Below are positions 48,316 through 59,020 of a DNA stretch of 64,000 nt, piece after piece. Position 1 is the first letter of the stretch. Each line of letters opens with the position of its first letter. The notes beneath the pieces were generated by a model, which ran no database searches, had not been told where the DNA came from, and was given only the letters and a program-made list of their open reading frames with translations. The position numbers and the translations under genes were made by a program. Source of the DNA: Stachybotrys elegans. Lineage: Eukaryota; Ascomycota; Sordariomycetes; Hypocreales; Stachybotryaceae. Where the stretch lies: the NCBI GenBank assembly GCA_020746835.1, contig JAGPNK010000004.1:1240001-1304000 (forward strand). Direction: 5' to 3'.

Positions 48316-49943
48316 GGCGCGCGAGGGAATGCGTTGATGGCGATGCTCCTTCACAGCCTGGGCCGAGAATCGCGACCAGGGCCAAAATTCAGAACCTGGC
48401 TGCTTATCGATAACACGACCCACCTGCACGCACGCCTTGGAGCTGCAACGGCCAAGCTCGTCCCATTGGTTACAGGGTAGTGTACCTACATAATGAGCCT
48501 ATGAATCCGTACTGTCAAGAGCTTCTCTGTATCCTTCATGCACGTGTGTCTTGAAGTTGATCTCGTGTTATTTTCCATATATCCTTTGTAAGCCCTTGGT
48601 TGTGGGTGAGTATAGATCCATCCTTTGCATGTGAGTTGATGCTGTAGATGTACATGGTCTGCTTCAAACCCGAAAAGACTGGTACTGGACAGGGATACGG
48701 TGATGTGATAGCACAAACAATCGTTTTCTGTCCGGCTCTATGACGCGATGCCAGCCATACCTGGAGCGAAATCGCGCATATGGGAGTGTCTTACCCATAT
48801 CCATGCCCCAAGAACGTGCACAGAACAGTCATATTACACCACGTCACGTCGCGTCACATGGCACAGGATAGCCCTGCCTTTCAAAGGAAGGCTACGTCGG
48901 CATGAACGTCTTGCGTGCCACCAGAGTCCGTCTCCTAGGGCTGCCTGTAGGTTAGTTTGGCCATCTGCGTTATCACCAGCTCCAAGATCTCCAGATAGGC
49001 GGGCCAGGCAATCAGCGCTAAAAACTTCAACTTGAGGACGGGGACGATTTGCTCCGGTTACATGGCCCACGACTCCTGTGTAAACACCCTCATTGGCTGC
49101 TGTGGACAATGCTTGACAAGTGGCCCGGGCTTGGTCAACGTGCCGTGGACTCTATCCATGTTTGTTTGCGCAGCCGCTGACTTGAAACTTGAAGCAGGCG
49201 TCCAGAGGCAGGGCCTATATCTATTGCGTGGTCATGATGCGAATCGGTTCATAGACGATCAACTCCGACTTTCTCCCCACCCTTGCCCGGGTCCGTCCTT
49301 GGATTTGCCCCATCAATTACCTTCACCAGTGTAAGTTGAGGATCAGCCGGCTTATGGTGTTTCTTCTGGTGTGGCATCCCAAAAGTCGAGGCCAACCCAT
49401 TGTGTGTCCCAACCACCTCCGCATGAGCGGAATAATCCTTATCGGGCACACAGGAGAGCCATTTATGCTCTACTGCTGCCCAGCTAGGGCGCGGCCCGGG
49501 CACTCGCGAGTGTTCTGCCGTCTCATCTAGACAGCCTGGTACCGCGTGCTCTTTATCATGGCGAGAACTGGACGAGCAAAGGCATCGTAGCTTTTAATCC
49601 CGCCCCACCTTATCAACACCTGCGTGTCCGAGACGGATGGGCGGGAACGTCGCCTGGGGACCAGCCACGGCGTGGTTTTTCTCATGTCACTCGAATCGAG
49701 TGGAAGCATCGAGACCACCAGGTACCAGCCCCTGGGCATGTTCTAATACCACGCGGCGTCCATCATCCTCAAGACGGTTGCTTCTTATTCGGGGGAGTAA
49801 AAACACGAAATAGTCCTAAGCACTGGCGAATCTGAGAGCTACAGGTTCTCGTTAAATTTAATTGGAGTAGAGAGACGTTCTTAGACGCTCTTTCTTGCTG
49901 TGTATGTACTTGTATGCTGCTGGCCAGGCAAGGCAAGGTATTG

Positions 49944-49991
49944 CCCCTCCTTCCCAGCAGAGAAGGCATGCTGCCCCTCCTTCCCTCCCCT
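49944..49991 (+). promoter_or_regulatory. Three CCCCT stress-response-like elements upstream of tps1
   Basis: CCCCT occurs at 49,944-49,948, 49,974-49,978 and 49,987-49,991, about 470-515 bp before the tps1 ATG. In yeast, CCCCT/AGGGG is bound by Msn2/4 and controls trehalose genes. Extension to this fungus is inference, and the surrounding CT-rich sequence raises the chance rate. Confidence 0.4.
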
Positions 49992-50180
49992 GCTACCTCT
50001 TTCCAAGCGCCCCATTTCTACTAGAATAAGTCATCATCCATCTCGATCTCTGCTCGAATTCCAACTTACACTTACACAGCAGCCCGCCCTCTCCATCGTT
50101 CAGTGTTCGCAGTTTGCAGCATTCTTCGACGTACGTAACACCCTCTTCTTGCCCTTCCTCCGCCTCACATGCACGCACAA

Positions 50181-50182
<2 letters not shown>

Positions 50183-50212
<30 letters not shown>
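50183..50212. repeat. (AC)15 microsatellite in the tps1 leader region
   Basis: Fifteen perfect AC units lie about 250 bp upstream of the tps1 start codon. Confidence 0.95.
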
Positions 50213-50218
<6 letters not shown>

Positions 50219-50460
50219 TTGCTTCTCTTATTGTTGCGCGAGCCATCCCTTCGTTGCGCTAGCAATAGCACTGACGTCGACCCGCTGTTGACCAGCTGTT
50301 AAGCTGTTGCACCACCCCACTGACATTGCCGCCACTCTGCTTAAATCAAAGCCGCTTCTCGTCCGAGTAGCGGTCTCGCAGCTACCTACATCATCAGCCT
50401 AGAGACACGCAGCGACTGACCCGTCCCGATAGATCAAGCGCCTCAGAGCCAGACACCAGA

Positions 50461-52150
50461 ATGCCTGGCATCGTAGACGAACAGGGTTCGGCCCCCGGCC
50501 GTCTCCTCCTTCTCTCGAACCGACTTCCCATCACTATCAAGCGGTCCGACGATGGCAACTATAGTTTCTCCATGTCATCTGGTGGCTTGGTTACAGGCTT
50601 GAGTGGTCTCAGCAAGACGACGAGCTTCCAATGGTACGGCTGGCCTGGTCTTGAGGTTCCCGAAAACGAGGTCGAGGGCATGAAGCAGCGCCTCAAGGAC
50701 GAGTACGGCGCCCACCCGGTTTTCGTCGATGACGAGCTCGCAGACAGGCATTACAATGGATTCTCGAGTATGTGCAGCATCTCCCAGAATTCTCTGCCCA
50801 TTTGGCTGACTTGATTCAGATTCTATTCTGTGGCCTCTATTCCACTACCACCCCGGAGAGATTACCTTTGACGAGTCCGCCTGGGCTGCTTACCAGGAGG
50901 TGAACCGCCTCTTTGCCAAGACTGTCCTCAAGGATGTCCAGGACAACGACCTTATCTGGGTTCACGACTACCACCTGATGCTTCTTCCTCAGATGCTCCG
51001 CGAAGAGCTCGGCAATACCAAGAAGAATGTCCGCATTGGTTTCTTCCTCCACACGCCTTTCCCCAGTAGCGAAATCTACCGTATCCTTCCCGTTCGCGAG
51101 GCCCTCTTGACTGGTCTTCTCGACTGCGACCTTATCGGCTTCCACACCTACGACTATGCCCGCCACTTCCTCAGCAGCTGCTCTCGCATCCTTGGCACCC
51201 CGACAACCCCCAACGGCGTAGACTGGAATGGCCGCTATGTCACAGTTGGTGCTTTCCCTATCGGTATCGATCCCGAGAAGTTTGTCGAGGGCCTGAAGAA
51301 GCCCAAGGTTCAAGAGCGCATTGCTGCCCTCAGCCGCAAATTTGAGGGCGTCAAACTCATTGTCGGTGTGGATCGTCTTGATTACATCAAGGGCGTCCCC
51401 CAAAAGCTCCACGCACTTGAAGTGTTCTTGACTGAGCATCCCGAGTGGATTGGCAAGATCGTCCTAGTGCAGGTTGCCGTCCCTTCCCGCCAGGATGTCG
51501 AGGAGTACCAAAACCTCCGTGCTGTTGTCAACGAGCTTGTCGGCCGCATCAACGGCAAGTTCGGAACCATAGAATTCATGCCCATCCACTTCCTGCACCA
51601 GTCGGTCAACTTTGATGAACTCACGGCTCTTTACGCCGTTTCCGATGTTTGTCTCGTGTCCTCCACTCGCGATGGCATGAACCTGGTGTCATATGAGTAT
51701 ATCGCTACTCAGCGTGACAACCACGGTGTTATGATTCTCAGCGAGTTCACTGGTGCTGCTCAATCTCTCAACGGCAGTCTCATCGTAAACCCTTGGAACA
51801 CGGAGGAACTGGCGAACGCTATCCATGATGCTGTCACAATGAGCCCCGAGCAGCGTGCTGCCAACTACCGCAAGCTCGAGCGCTACGTATTCAAGTACAC
51901 CAGCGCGTGGTGGGGAGCCAGTTTCGTTTCTGAGATGACCCGTTTGGGCGCAGAGGGCAACCAGCCCAAGATGCTACGCAACGTCTCTGGTGCTGTTGTC
52001 GGTGCAAGCCAGAAGGTGCAGGAGGTTGTGGACCAGGTAAAGGAGATGATTATTGGAGAGAAAAGCGAACAGACTGAGAGCCAAACCGAGGCGGACGGAA
52101 AACCCGCTGAAGAGCCGGTTGAAGCCCAGCCCGAGAAGGCAGAAAGCTGA
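50461..52150 (+). CDS. tps1: Trehalose-6-phosphate synthase (UDP-forming)
   Basis: This enzyme makes trehalose-6-phosphate from UDP-glucose and glucose-6-phosphate and, in fungi, also restrains glycolysis and affects stress tolerance and virulence. Two exons (50461-50767, 50820-52150) encode 545 residues; the intron is 52 bp (GTATGT ... TTCAG). GT20 features: LLLLSNRLPITIKR at the N terminus, WPLFHYHPGE, WVHDYHLMLLP, FFLHTPFPSSE, IGFHTYDYARHF, VGVDRLDYIKGVPQKL and LVSSTRDGMNLVSYEY. There is no C-terminal phosphatase domain, so it is the Tps1 rather than the Tps2 type. The last 60 residues are a low-complexity Glu/Pro tail. The ATG sits after a CA-rich leader in CCAGA-ATG context. Confidence 0.96.
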
Positions 52151-52957
52151 TGGGGTGACCCAACCTTGGTGGCCGGGACGAGAACACGAGCGTTATGATG
52201 GTTTATGCAGGCTCATGCTTCTGAAGTTGTGGCGGAAATCTATATCCGGTGCGAGAAAATTTATCTCGTTACTGCACTGATGCGTTGATTCGCGCCAAGG
52301 CACGGAGTCTGTGGAAGTTGCATGTCTGAGTTACATTTATGTAGGCACCGATACTGGCGACGATTTGTCACCAGGGCACAACTATTTTCTAGGGTTTCTT
52401 TTCACATGTGGGTTTCTAGGCATCTCTTAATTTACAAATAGACATTCATTCATTCATCACGATCTGATACAATGGGTCATGGTTCAATTTGGGATTTACT
52501 TGACGGCAGGCACATTGGCATCTAATGTGTATTGATTTGATGGCATGACCAACCAACGTGCTAAGTCTCGTTCTGCTTGAGCATGGTCAACGCAAGAGAA
52601 TAGGGAACACAAAGGGGCTGAGGGTAGTAGAAGGGGGATTCTGGGGTGTTGTGTGTAGGATGGGATGGAAAAGAGGAGATAAATAGCAAGAAAAGGAAGA
52701 AAATAGCAAGCTCTCCCCTGGCTATCCCGAACGAAGCCCCTTGACAGTTTAAAAAAGAAAAAAAAAGACGACACCAGGCAGGCAGATACATAACGAGGGA
52801 TGAAGGGGAATAAAAAGAAGAAGAAGAAGGGTCGTGATACATTAAAGGCCTTCTAACCGGCACTTCTCAAGGCCATGCGTCCCGCTCACAGCATTTCTGC
52901 GCTCGGAGTGGTTGGAAGGAAAAAGAGAGCGGGAAAGAGAGCGGAAAAAGAAGGAAT
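52151..52957. other. Convergent intergenic region tps1 / vid27
   Basis: This 0.8-kb stretch holds both 3' UTRs, with T/A-rich runs near 52,420-52,480 and 52,750-52,830. No gene is seen. Confidence 0.55.
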
Positions 52958-55703
52958 CTAATAGATGGACTTGACAATATCGTCCTTGCCGAGCTTGTAC
53001 CTGCCACTGTCGAGGTTGCCGATGCGGGCGGAGCTCCTGCGACCGCCACCACCGCCGCCGCTGAGGCGGATGTCGCCGATGATGCTCTCGCGTGTGGGCT
53101 TGCGGAGGCTCTGCTTGGCCACCATGTTGACCTCGTTGGGGAGGGCGACAATGACGTTCTTGTCGGAGCCGTACTTGAAGTCGTCGGCCTTGACATCGTC
53201 CTCGTAACGCTTGATCTTGTAGGGGGTCTTCATGCCACGGGTGATGCGCTTCAGGTTCCACTCGACAATGTAAGGTCCTGTGGCGGTGATGATGCTCGTC
53301 TCCTCGGCTCCCTCGCCCGTGTTGAACTTGGCCGGCGTGAAGGACACGGGCTTGCCCGTCTCGTGGTAGAACTGCGCGACGTGTTCGGGCGTGAGGGCGA
53401 GACGCTTGGGGCGCGGCTTCGAGTCCGAGGCGAATGGCTTCTCGAAGCCGAGCTTGCCTTCGTTCTTGCCGCCCTGCTGCAAGGCGTCTACGAGCAGGAG
53501 GTAGTTGCGCGTGGTTCCCAGGATCCAGCGGCCGTCGGCGGAGACGTCCATACCGATGATGGGGTCGCCCAGAGCAGGAAGCTGAGTCTTGGCGCGGATA
53601 CCCAGACGATCAAACAGGCGGATATCTCCCTTGTTGCTTGCCACGGCAATGTAGCCCTTTTCTGTCGTAGCCATGGAAGAGAAGTCGTTCTTGGATGCGT
53701 ACTGCTTCATATCCGTATCGACGAGCTTGTTGCCAGACAGGCGAGGATCGACACGGTAGAGAGCATTGTTGGAAATACCCAGGAACGTCTGCTCGCCAGT
53801 CATCTGGGCAAACTTATTCTCCGGCGCAAAGGTAACCACGGGAATGTCCTCGTGAATATTCCACTCGTCAACGACCTTGCCGTGCTCAATGTCCATGCGA
53901 TAAAGCTTGTTGGGGTCAACCGAGTTCTGAATGATCATGTCACGATCGGCGTTGTGAAGCATGACCTTCTTGGGATCCATCAGCCGGCCCTTGGGCGTGG
54001 TGACCTTGGAAATATTCGTCGAGAACTTGAGGTGATTATCGGGGGTATGCGTAAAGACACCAATCTTGGAGCCGCGAACAACGAACGATCGGTCATTCTT
54101 GTAGCCAACAGCAAGCTGGGAGTTCATCTCGCCATCTGCCAGGTCCTGTTGCTCTTCATCAGAGTCGTACTCGTCGCTTCTGATGCCCTCATCATCATCC
54201 CCAGTGTCCTCCTCCTCCTCCTCTTCCTCCACGCCCCCCTCAGGAGCATCCTCCATGTTGAGGTCTCCAAAGGAGTCCAGCACGTACTCTCGCTCCTTTT
54301 CTTGGATCTTGGCCCACTTGGTCTCGTTCAATTGCTCCCAGATGGCCTGCATGACGGCCTGCTGGAAAGTTTCGAGAGTCTGCTGGTCGGGGAAGCGCAG
54401 AAGCCACGATCTGGCGTTCCCGTCTGGGCTGAAGTGATTGAAAACAAAAGAAAGAAATTCGAAATCGAAGACGGGGTTGAACTCGGCCACGACGGGGGTG
54501 CCCAGCCATGACTTGCTGGAGCCCTGAACCTGTAGCCAGTATTCCCATTTGCCAACCTCGGTAACGGTAGCCATGACTGCATCGTCCATCAGGACGAAGT
54601 GAGCTGCTTGCGGGTCGTAGAGATGAAGCTCGGCCGTGACGCTAGCGTAGGTGTCGATGGGTTCCGGAGGGTTCTCGTGGACAAGTCCAGAGGCTGCTTC
54701 GGGTTGTTGAGCCTCAACCTCTTGGGCATCTACCTCATGGGTTTCAACAGGTGCAGCATCTCGCTTGGCGGCCATGTTGGCGATGGTCTTCTTGTGAAAC
54801 ATGTCGTCCATAGAATCGATGGAGCGCGTAAGGGCAGGCGTGGGCAGCGGGCTGGCTTGCGGGATAGGGTTCTCCTCAACAAACTCAAATTGCTCGAGGT
54901 CCTCCTCGGAGGCGGTGGTGTGAGGCTTTCGGTATTTTCGTTCGTACTGGCACTCGCGAGCGACGCGGGTGAGTCTCTCGACTTGGGCGGGGGAGATGGA
55001 GCTGTCGCAGACAAACTCGTACAGGTCGCCGTGGTCGCCGCTGAGATCTCTCCAAGCGAGGACCTTCTCGCCACCTTCACGGATCTCGACGCGGAAGTGG
55101 AGGGCCTCGTCGAGTAGAAATGTCTTCTCGTCGCGCTCAGATGCGAGGGCGTCAATCTCGGCGTCCTCGCCTTCCTCTTCTGCTAGGAGTTCGGCCTCGC
55201 CCTCCTCGAAGACGCGCTGGACAACGAGCTGGTACTGGAAGTCCTGGTTGGTGCGGCGGATGCGGATGGCGGCGTCCTTGAAGATGAGCTCCGAGTAGCC
55301 TTTGGGGGAGAGGGGGCGGACGAGGTAGACCTGGCCCTGGGGGATCTCGATCAGCGCTTCCTGAGTACCGCTGGAGCCGAAGATCAGCTTGCCAACTAGA
55401 GGAGAAGACGGTCAATGTTAGCGGGGTTGTTTGCGGAGGAGTTGCGTCGAGAAGTAAGGGAGAAGGGATGTGGGAGAGAAGTCGCAGTTGGGGAGTCGGG
55501 CTGTTGGCTGTTGGTTTTGGTTCACGTTGATCGATGATGACGAACGATTTAGAGAATCCAACTGCCCTTTCTGTCCTGTTCACTGGTACGCAACTGAACT
55601 GTGCTGCGGGGCAACAAGGACAAGAAGGAACAAGAGCAACCCCAACACAAACGGCCGAAATGGCGGGAGAACGAATGCACTTACCGTTCCTCAGCACGAA
55701 CAT
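52958..55703 (-). CDS. vid27: Vid27-family cytoplasmic protein
   Basis: Vid27 was found in yeast among proteins of vacuole import and degradation; its molecular role is unclear. Two exons (55703-55685 and 55395-52958) encode 818 residues. The first coding exon is only 19 nt (MFVLRN plus one base) and is followed by a 289-bp intron (GTAAGT ... CTCTAG), long for this window. The spliced start MFVLRNVGKLIFGSSGTQEALIEIPQGQVYLVRP matches the family N terminus. A PH-like segment occurs at about 240-350 (MDDAVMATVTEVGKWEYWLQVQG, SWLLRFPDQQTLETFQQAVMQAIWEQLNETKW), then an acidic patch, and from about 430 a WD/beta-propeller-like region (KNDRSFVVRGSKIGVF, TNISKVTTPKGRLMDPKKVMLHN, DPNKLYRMDIEHGKVVDEW). 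The C terminus includes a GGGGGG run and ends GKDDIVKSIY. Confidence 0.92.
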
Positions 55704-56510
55704 GCTTGCAGCAGGATGGGTGACGGTCAAACGTCAACCCCGATAGTCAGGCGGGAGTAGAAGAAAGAAAAAATAGAAGGTAAAATCAAAATAGAACGCT
55801 GAGCCAAAGGAGGGAGGGGCCAGAAAAAGCCGAGGCGATAGAGGGAAAGGGCAGGCAGATAAGCAGAGAGAGGGAAGAGGAATTGCGTGGGGTCGCGGTT
55901 TTATTTCCAAGGGTTCAAAAAGTAGGTTAAGATTGAGGGCGGGGGGTTAATAAAGTGGCAGATGAGAAGTCGTTTAGTAGTCGCTGGCAGGCAGGTAGCT
56001 TCCTGGTGGCAGGTTATTTCGTTTTGGTTTTGGCTAGATGATGATGATTATGATGGAACGGCGGTGCGTCATAAGTACAAATCGGTACTAAAAAGAGATC
56101 ACAAGCACGCACACACACACACACACACACCTCTACTTGCCTCTCACATGGGCAATGGGTACATCGACGCTGCTGCCTTATCATAAATAAGCATGGCCAG
56201 GTTTGTTTTTGTTTGGTTGCCAGTTTTGGAGGGGTAGGTACCTGCCTGCCTAGCAGCCAGCCTAGCGCGTTTTGCCACAATGACGTGTGGCGGTGCATCA
56301 GGCTCGCCGATTCGGATATTGTCGGTGTTCGCCAGCTTCACATCAATTTATCATCGCAGAAGAGTAGGGAAAAAATACCATCAAATTTATAAATTTAACA
56401 GACATAGCAGGATATAGCTCAACCAATCCTCAGGGAGCACTACATAATTCCTCTCCTCCGCGGATACAAATCATACAACAGCCCACACATATTCAAAACC
56501 TACGTCTTCC
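55704..56510. other. vid27 promoter and prenylcysteine oxidase 3' region
   Basis: About 0.8 kb containing an (AC)10 repeat at 56,111-56,130 and TAGGTACC/CCTGCCTG-type repeats at about 56,230-56,260. No gene is seen. Confidence 0.5.
56111..56130. repeat. (AC)10 microsatellite
   Basis: Ten perfect AC units lie in the vid27 upstream region. Confidence 0.9.
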
Positions 56511-58400
56511 TTACAGCTCTCCAGGCTCCGGCACCTTGACCTCTTCCACCATTACCTCCTCGACAACCTCGACAACCACCTCCGTCGTGTTCTTCGGCAG
56601 ACTCGCCGCGAAGTCGTCCGCAATCAGCCGCGCCACGTTCTTGCCCATCAGCGCGTTCGTCTCCATGGTCGAGATGAAGCTCTCCATGCCCGACGTGTAG
56701 TACAGCCCGCTGCCCACAATGGGGTCCTGGAACGTGACGCGAGGGAGCTCAATCGGATACGCGTAGAACCAGTGCGGGTAGTACCACGTGATTGCGCCCA
56801 CCGTGTCCGCAGAAGCGTCATCACCTTCCTCCTTCTCCCCCTCCGTAGTGATGGCGCCCGTGAAGCTGCTCGGGACCTTGGCGCCCAGAATGTCTGACAG
56901 GAACTCGGCCGTCACGGCCTGGGCCGAAAAGATCTTGTACAGAAACTCCGTCTTGCCCGTCGCCGGGTTGACCACCGCATCGAGCGTGCTGATGGAGTAG
57001 AAACCGGTGCTGCCCACTCCGTCGGGTCCCGCGCGCGCCTCGTCGTGCGGGCCGAGCGTCGTGTACACGTTGCTTGGGGACTTGCTGCCCGGATCCAGGC
57101 CGAAGTAGCCGGGACGCAGCTTGAACGGCGATGTGAAGAGCGTCACGTGCAGCTTCATGTAGGGGATCCGATCAATGTTGTGCTTGATGACGCCCTCGCC
57201 TGCGGTCATGTTGCTGAACTGCCAGGGTGTCGCGATGATAACATTGTCGAAGGCGGAGGGGAATGCCTTGCTGTCCGAACCCTCCTCCTTTGTGGACAGG
57301 ATGTACTTGGATCCTGCTTCCAGGTTCTTGGTCTGCTCGAAAGAGATGTCCGTCACGCTCGTGTTTCGATGCAGCACAGCACCGCTGGCGCGCATCATCT
57401 TATCAAAGATCTGCCAATTGCCCCCGGTCACAGCGACAGCTCCGTCCGTAGCCATGGAAACCTATTCTCGTGTAAGCTCAGAGCGGCAGAAACGATTGGG
57501 CTCTACCACTGACCATGGCTTCCAGCGCGTGAATGTTTGCCAAGTTGGACGCATAGTTGACCCTAGTAGCCGCCTGGATAATATCCGACGAGAAGTTGAC
57601 ATTGATCTGCAAAGCGTGTCAGCCAAGTACATCATTCACCGAGGAAAAAAAAAAACACACCTTGTTCTCCAACAGATACTGCTCGCCCGTCAAGGCCGCA
57701 ATCCTCTCCAGCCCCAGCTCAAAGGCTCTCTGCGTGAGCGAGCGAAAGGGAAAGTACGGAGCCTCATACAGCTGCAGAAACTTGCCCACGACGCTGCCCA
57801 CGAGCTTTTGTGCCGTGTACGGGGACGTGCCGTAACGCCACCACAGCTTGCCCGCGTCCCACCACCACGACGTGCCGCGGGACGATTCATACACGAACCG
57901 CTCGCCGTCCCAGATGGCCGTGATATCACCCGGCCCGTCCTTATCGCTCACGGGCAGGTCAAACGTCTTGGTCGCGTTCACCATGATGTGGTTGACGCTC
58001 ACAAAGATGGACGCCCCGAGCTCCACCGGCAGCGCCGGGTCGTCAAAGGCGTTGACCGTCAGCGTCCGCCCTCCCACCCTGTCCGTCTTTTCGAACACGG
58101 TGATGTTGAGCTCTATGCCCTGTGCCTCGGCATATTGCTGCAGATGGTAGGCGGCCGATGACCCAGCGGCGCCCGCGCCTGGAGCTCTTGTCAGTCAACG
58201 CTCAAGGTAGGGGGAACGTGCGTAGGATAGCTATCCATGAGGAGATGTCGCAGTATCCATCATGAATCATGTACTAGCCATGAAAACTCACCTATGATTG
58301 CAACATTCTTGACGTTGCTGGTCTCAACCACCACATCCTCGGGCACCGTCGAGCCCAGGACTCCAGCCCAGGCCAGAAGGGTATTCAAGTACAGCTGCAT
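56511..58400 (-). CDS. Prenylcysteine oxidase/lyase-like flavoprotein
   Basis: PCYOX-type FAD enzymes cleave farnesyl- or geranylgeranyl-cysteine left after degradation of prenylated proteins, releasing cysteine, an aldehyde and peroxide. Exons: 58400-58292, 58178-57661, 57606-57514, 57461-56511; 556 residues. Residues 1-18 form a signal peptide (MQLYLNTLLAWAGVLGS), consistent with a vacuolar or secretory location. The FAD Rossmann motif GAGAAG is at 37-42 and VFEKTDRVGGRT follows near 63. The body matches the Prenylcys_lyase family: VELGASIFVSVNHIM, DNVIIATPWQFSNM and the C-terminal YTSGMESFISTMETNALMGKNVARLI FAD-closing helix. Introns are 113, 54 and 52 bp. A perfect palindrome with a CACGTG core lies about 215 bp upstream of the ATG. 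Confidence 0.87.
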
Positions 58401-59020
58401 TACCACGGCAGAACCGAGCCTAATAGATCGACAGCGAAACGTCCTATTATTAATATTATTTTAACAAGGCTGAATGAAAGAAAGATAAGGCACGTAGGGT
58501 TTGGTTGAAGTTCACGAGCCCCTTACTGGGTACTATTTAGTAGGTAATTAGCAGAACAGCCCAGGTTCCGACAGGCAGGGATGACGCGACTCCTCAGGCG
58601 TCTTACACACGCGCATCACGTGATGCCAATAACGTTCATCAACACCTACAAGTGGCGCCTGTAGGTAAGAAGTACATGCAAGAGAGTACATAAGCACTGC
58701 ATAACGAGCATCGGTATAAACTCATTCAAGGAAGATGTATTCATGCCAATCTGGCGGGGGTATGTATCCTCTCTTCCCAAACGCCGAGCTAGATGTAACG
58801 CAGCCTGCGAACCATTTGCAGCCCTGCCATGCGCATATCTGGAACAAAATGTTGTAAAATAAAATCATACCCAGTCCATTCGCTGTTACAGATGTCTCAG
58901 ACCCAACGCCATAGCCATAACCCGTATGCCAGTCCACAAGCATTAATAATGTGGTTCCGCATACCTGTTGTGTTTTTTACTTCTTCTTTTCCTTTTCGAC
59001 AAAGTTCAATCGGCCCCAAT
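58401..59020. other. frq 3' region and prenylcysteine oxidase promoter
   Basis: About 0.6 kb between two minus-strand genes. It contains the palindrome at 58,613-58,626 and a GATCGA motif at about 58,426. In Neurospora the antisense transcript qrf starts downstream of frq; a comparable antisense promoter here is possible but not shown by the sequence. Confidence 0.5.
58613..58626. promoter_or_regulatory. 14-bp perfect palindrome with CACGTG core (E-box)
   Basis: GCATCACGTGATGC is its own reverse complement and contains the TCACGTGA core bound by fungal basic-helix-loop-helix factors (Cbf1 and Pho4 types). It lies about 215 bp upstream of the prenylcysteine oxidase start codon. Confidence 0.5.

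Larger units (their letters stand above)
48316..50460. other. Divergent intergenic region rrp6 / tps1
   Basis: About 2.1 kb between two divergent genes. It contains CCCCT stress elements (49,944-49,991), an (AC)15 repeat and a GTACGT donor-like site near 50,130 that could start a leader intron of tps1. No coding gene is seen. Confidence 0.55.

Noticed and set aside
53363..54511. 382-codon plus-strand frame
   Set aside because: Antisense shadow of vid27, whose coding sense is clear.
57175..58161. 328-codon plus-strand frame
   Set aside because: Antisense shadow of the prenylcysteine oxidase gene; it crosses introns of the real gene and has no domain.
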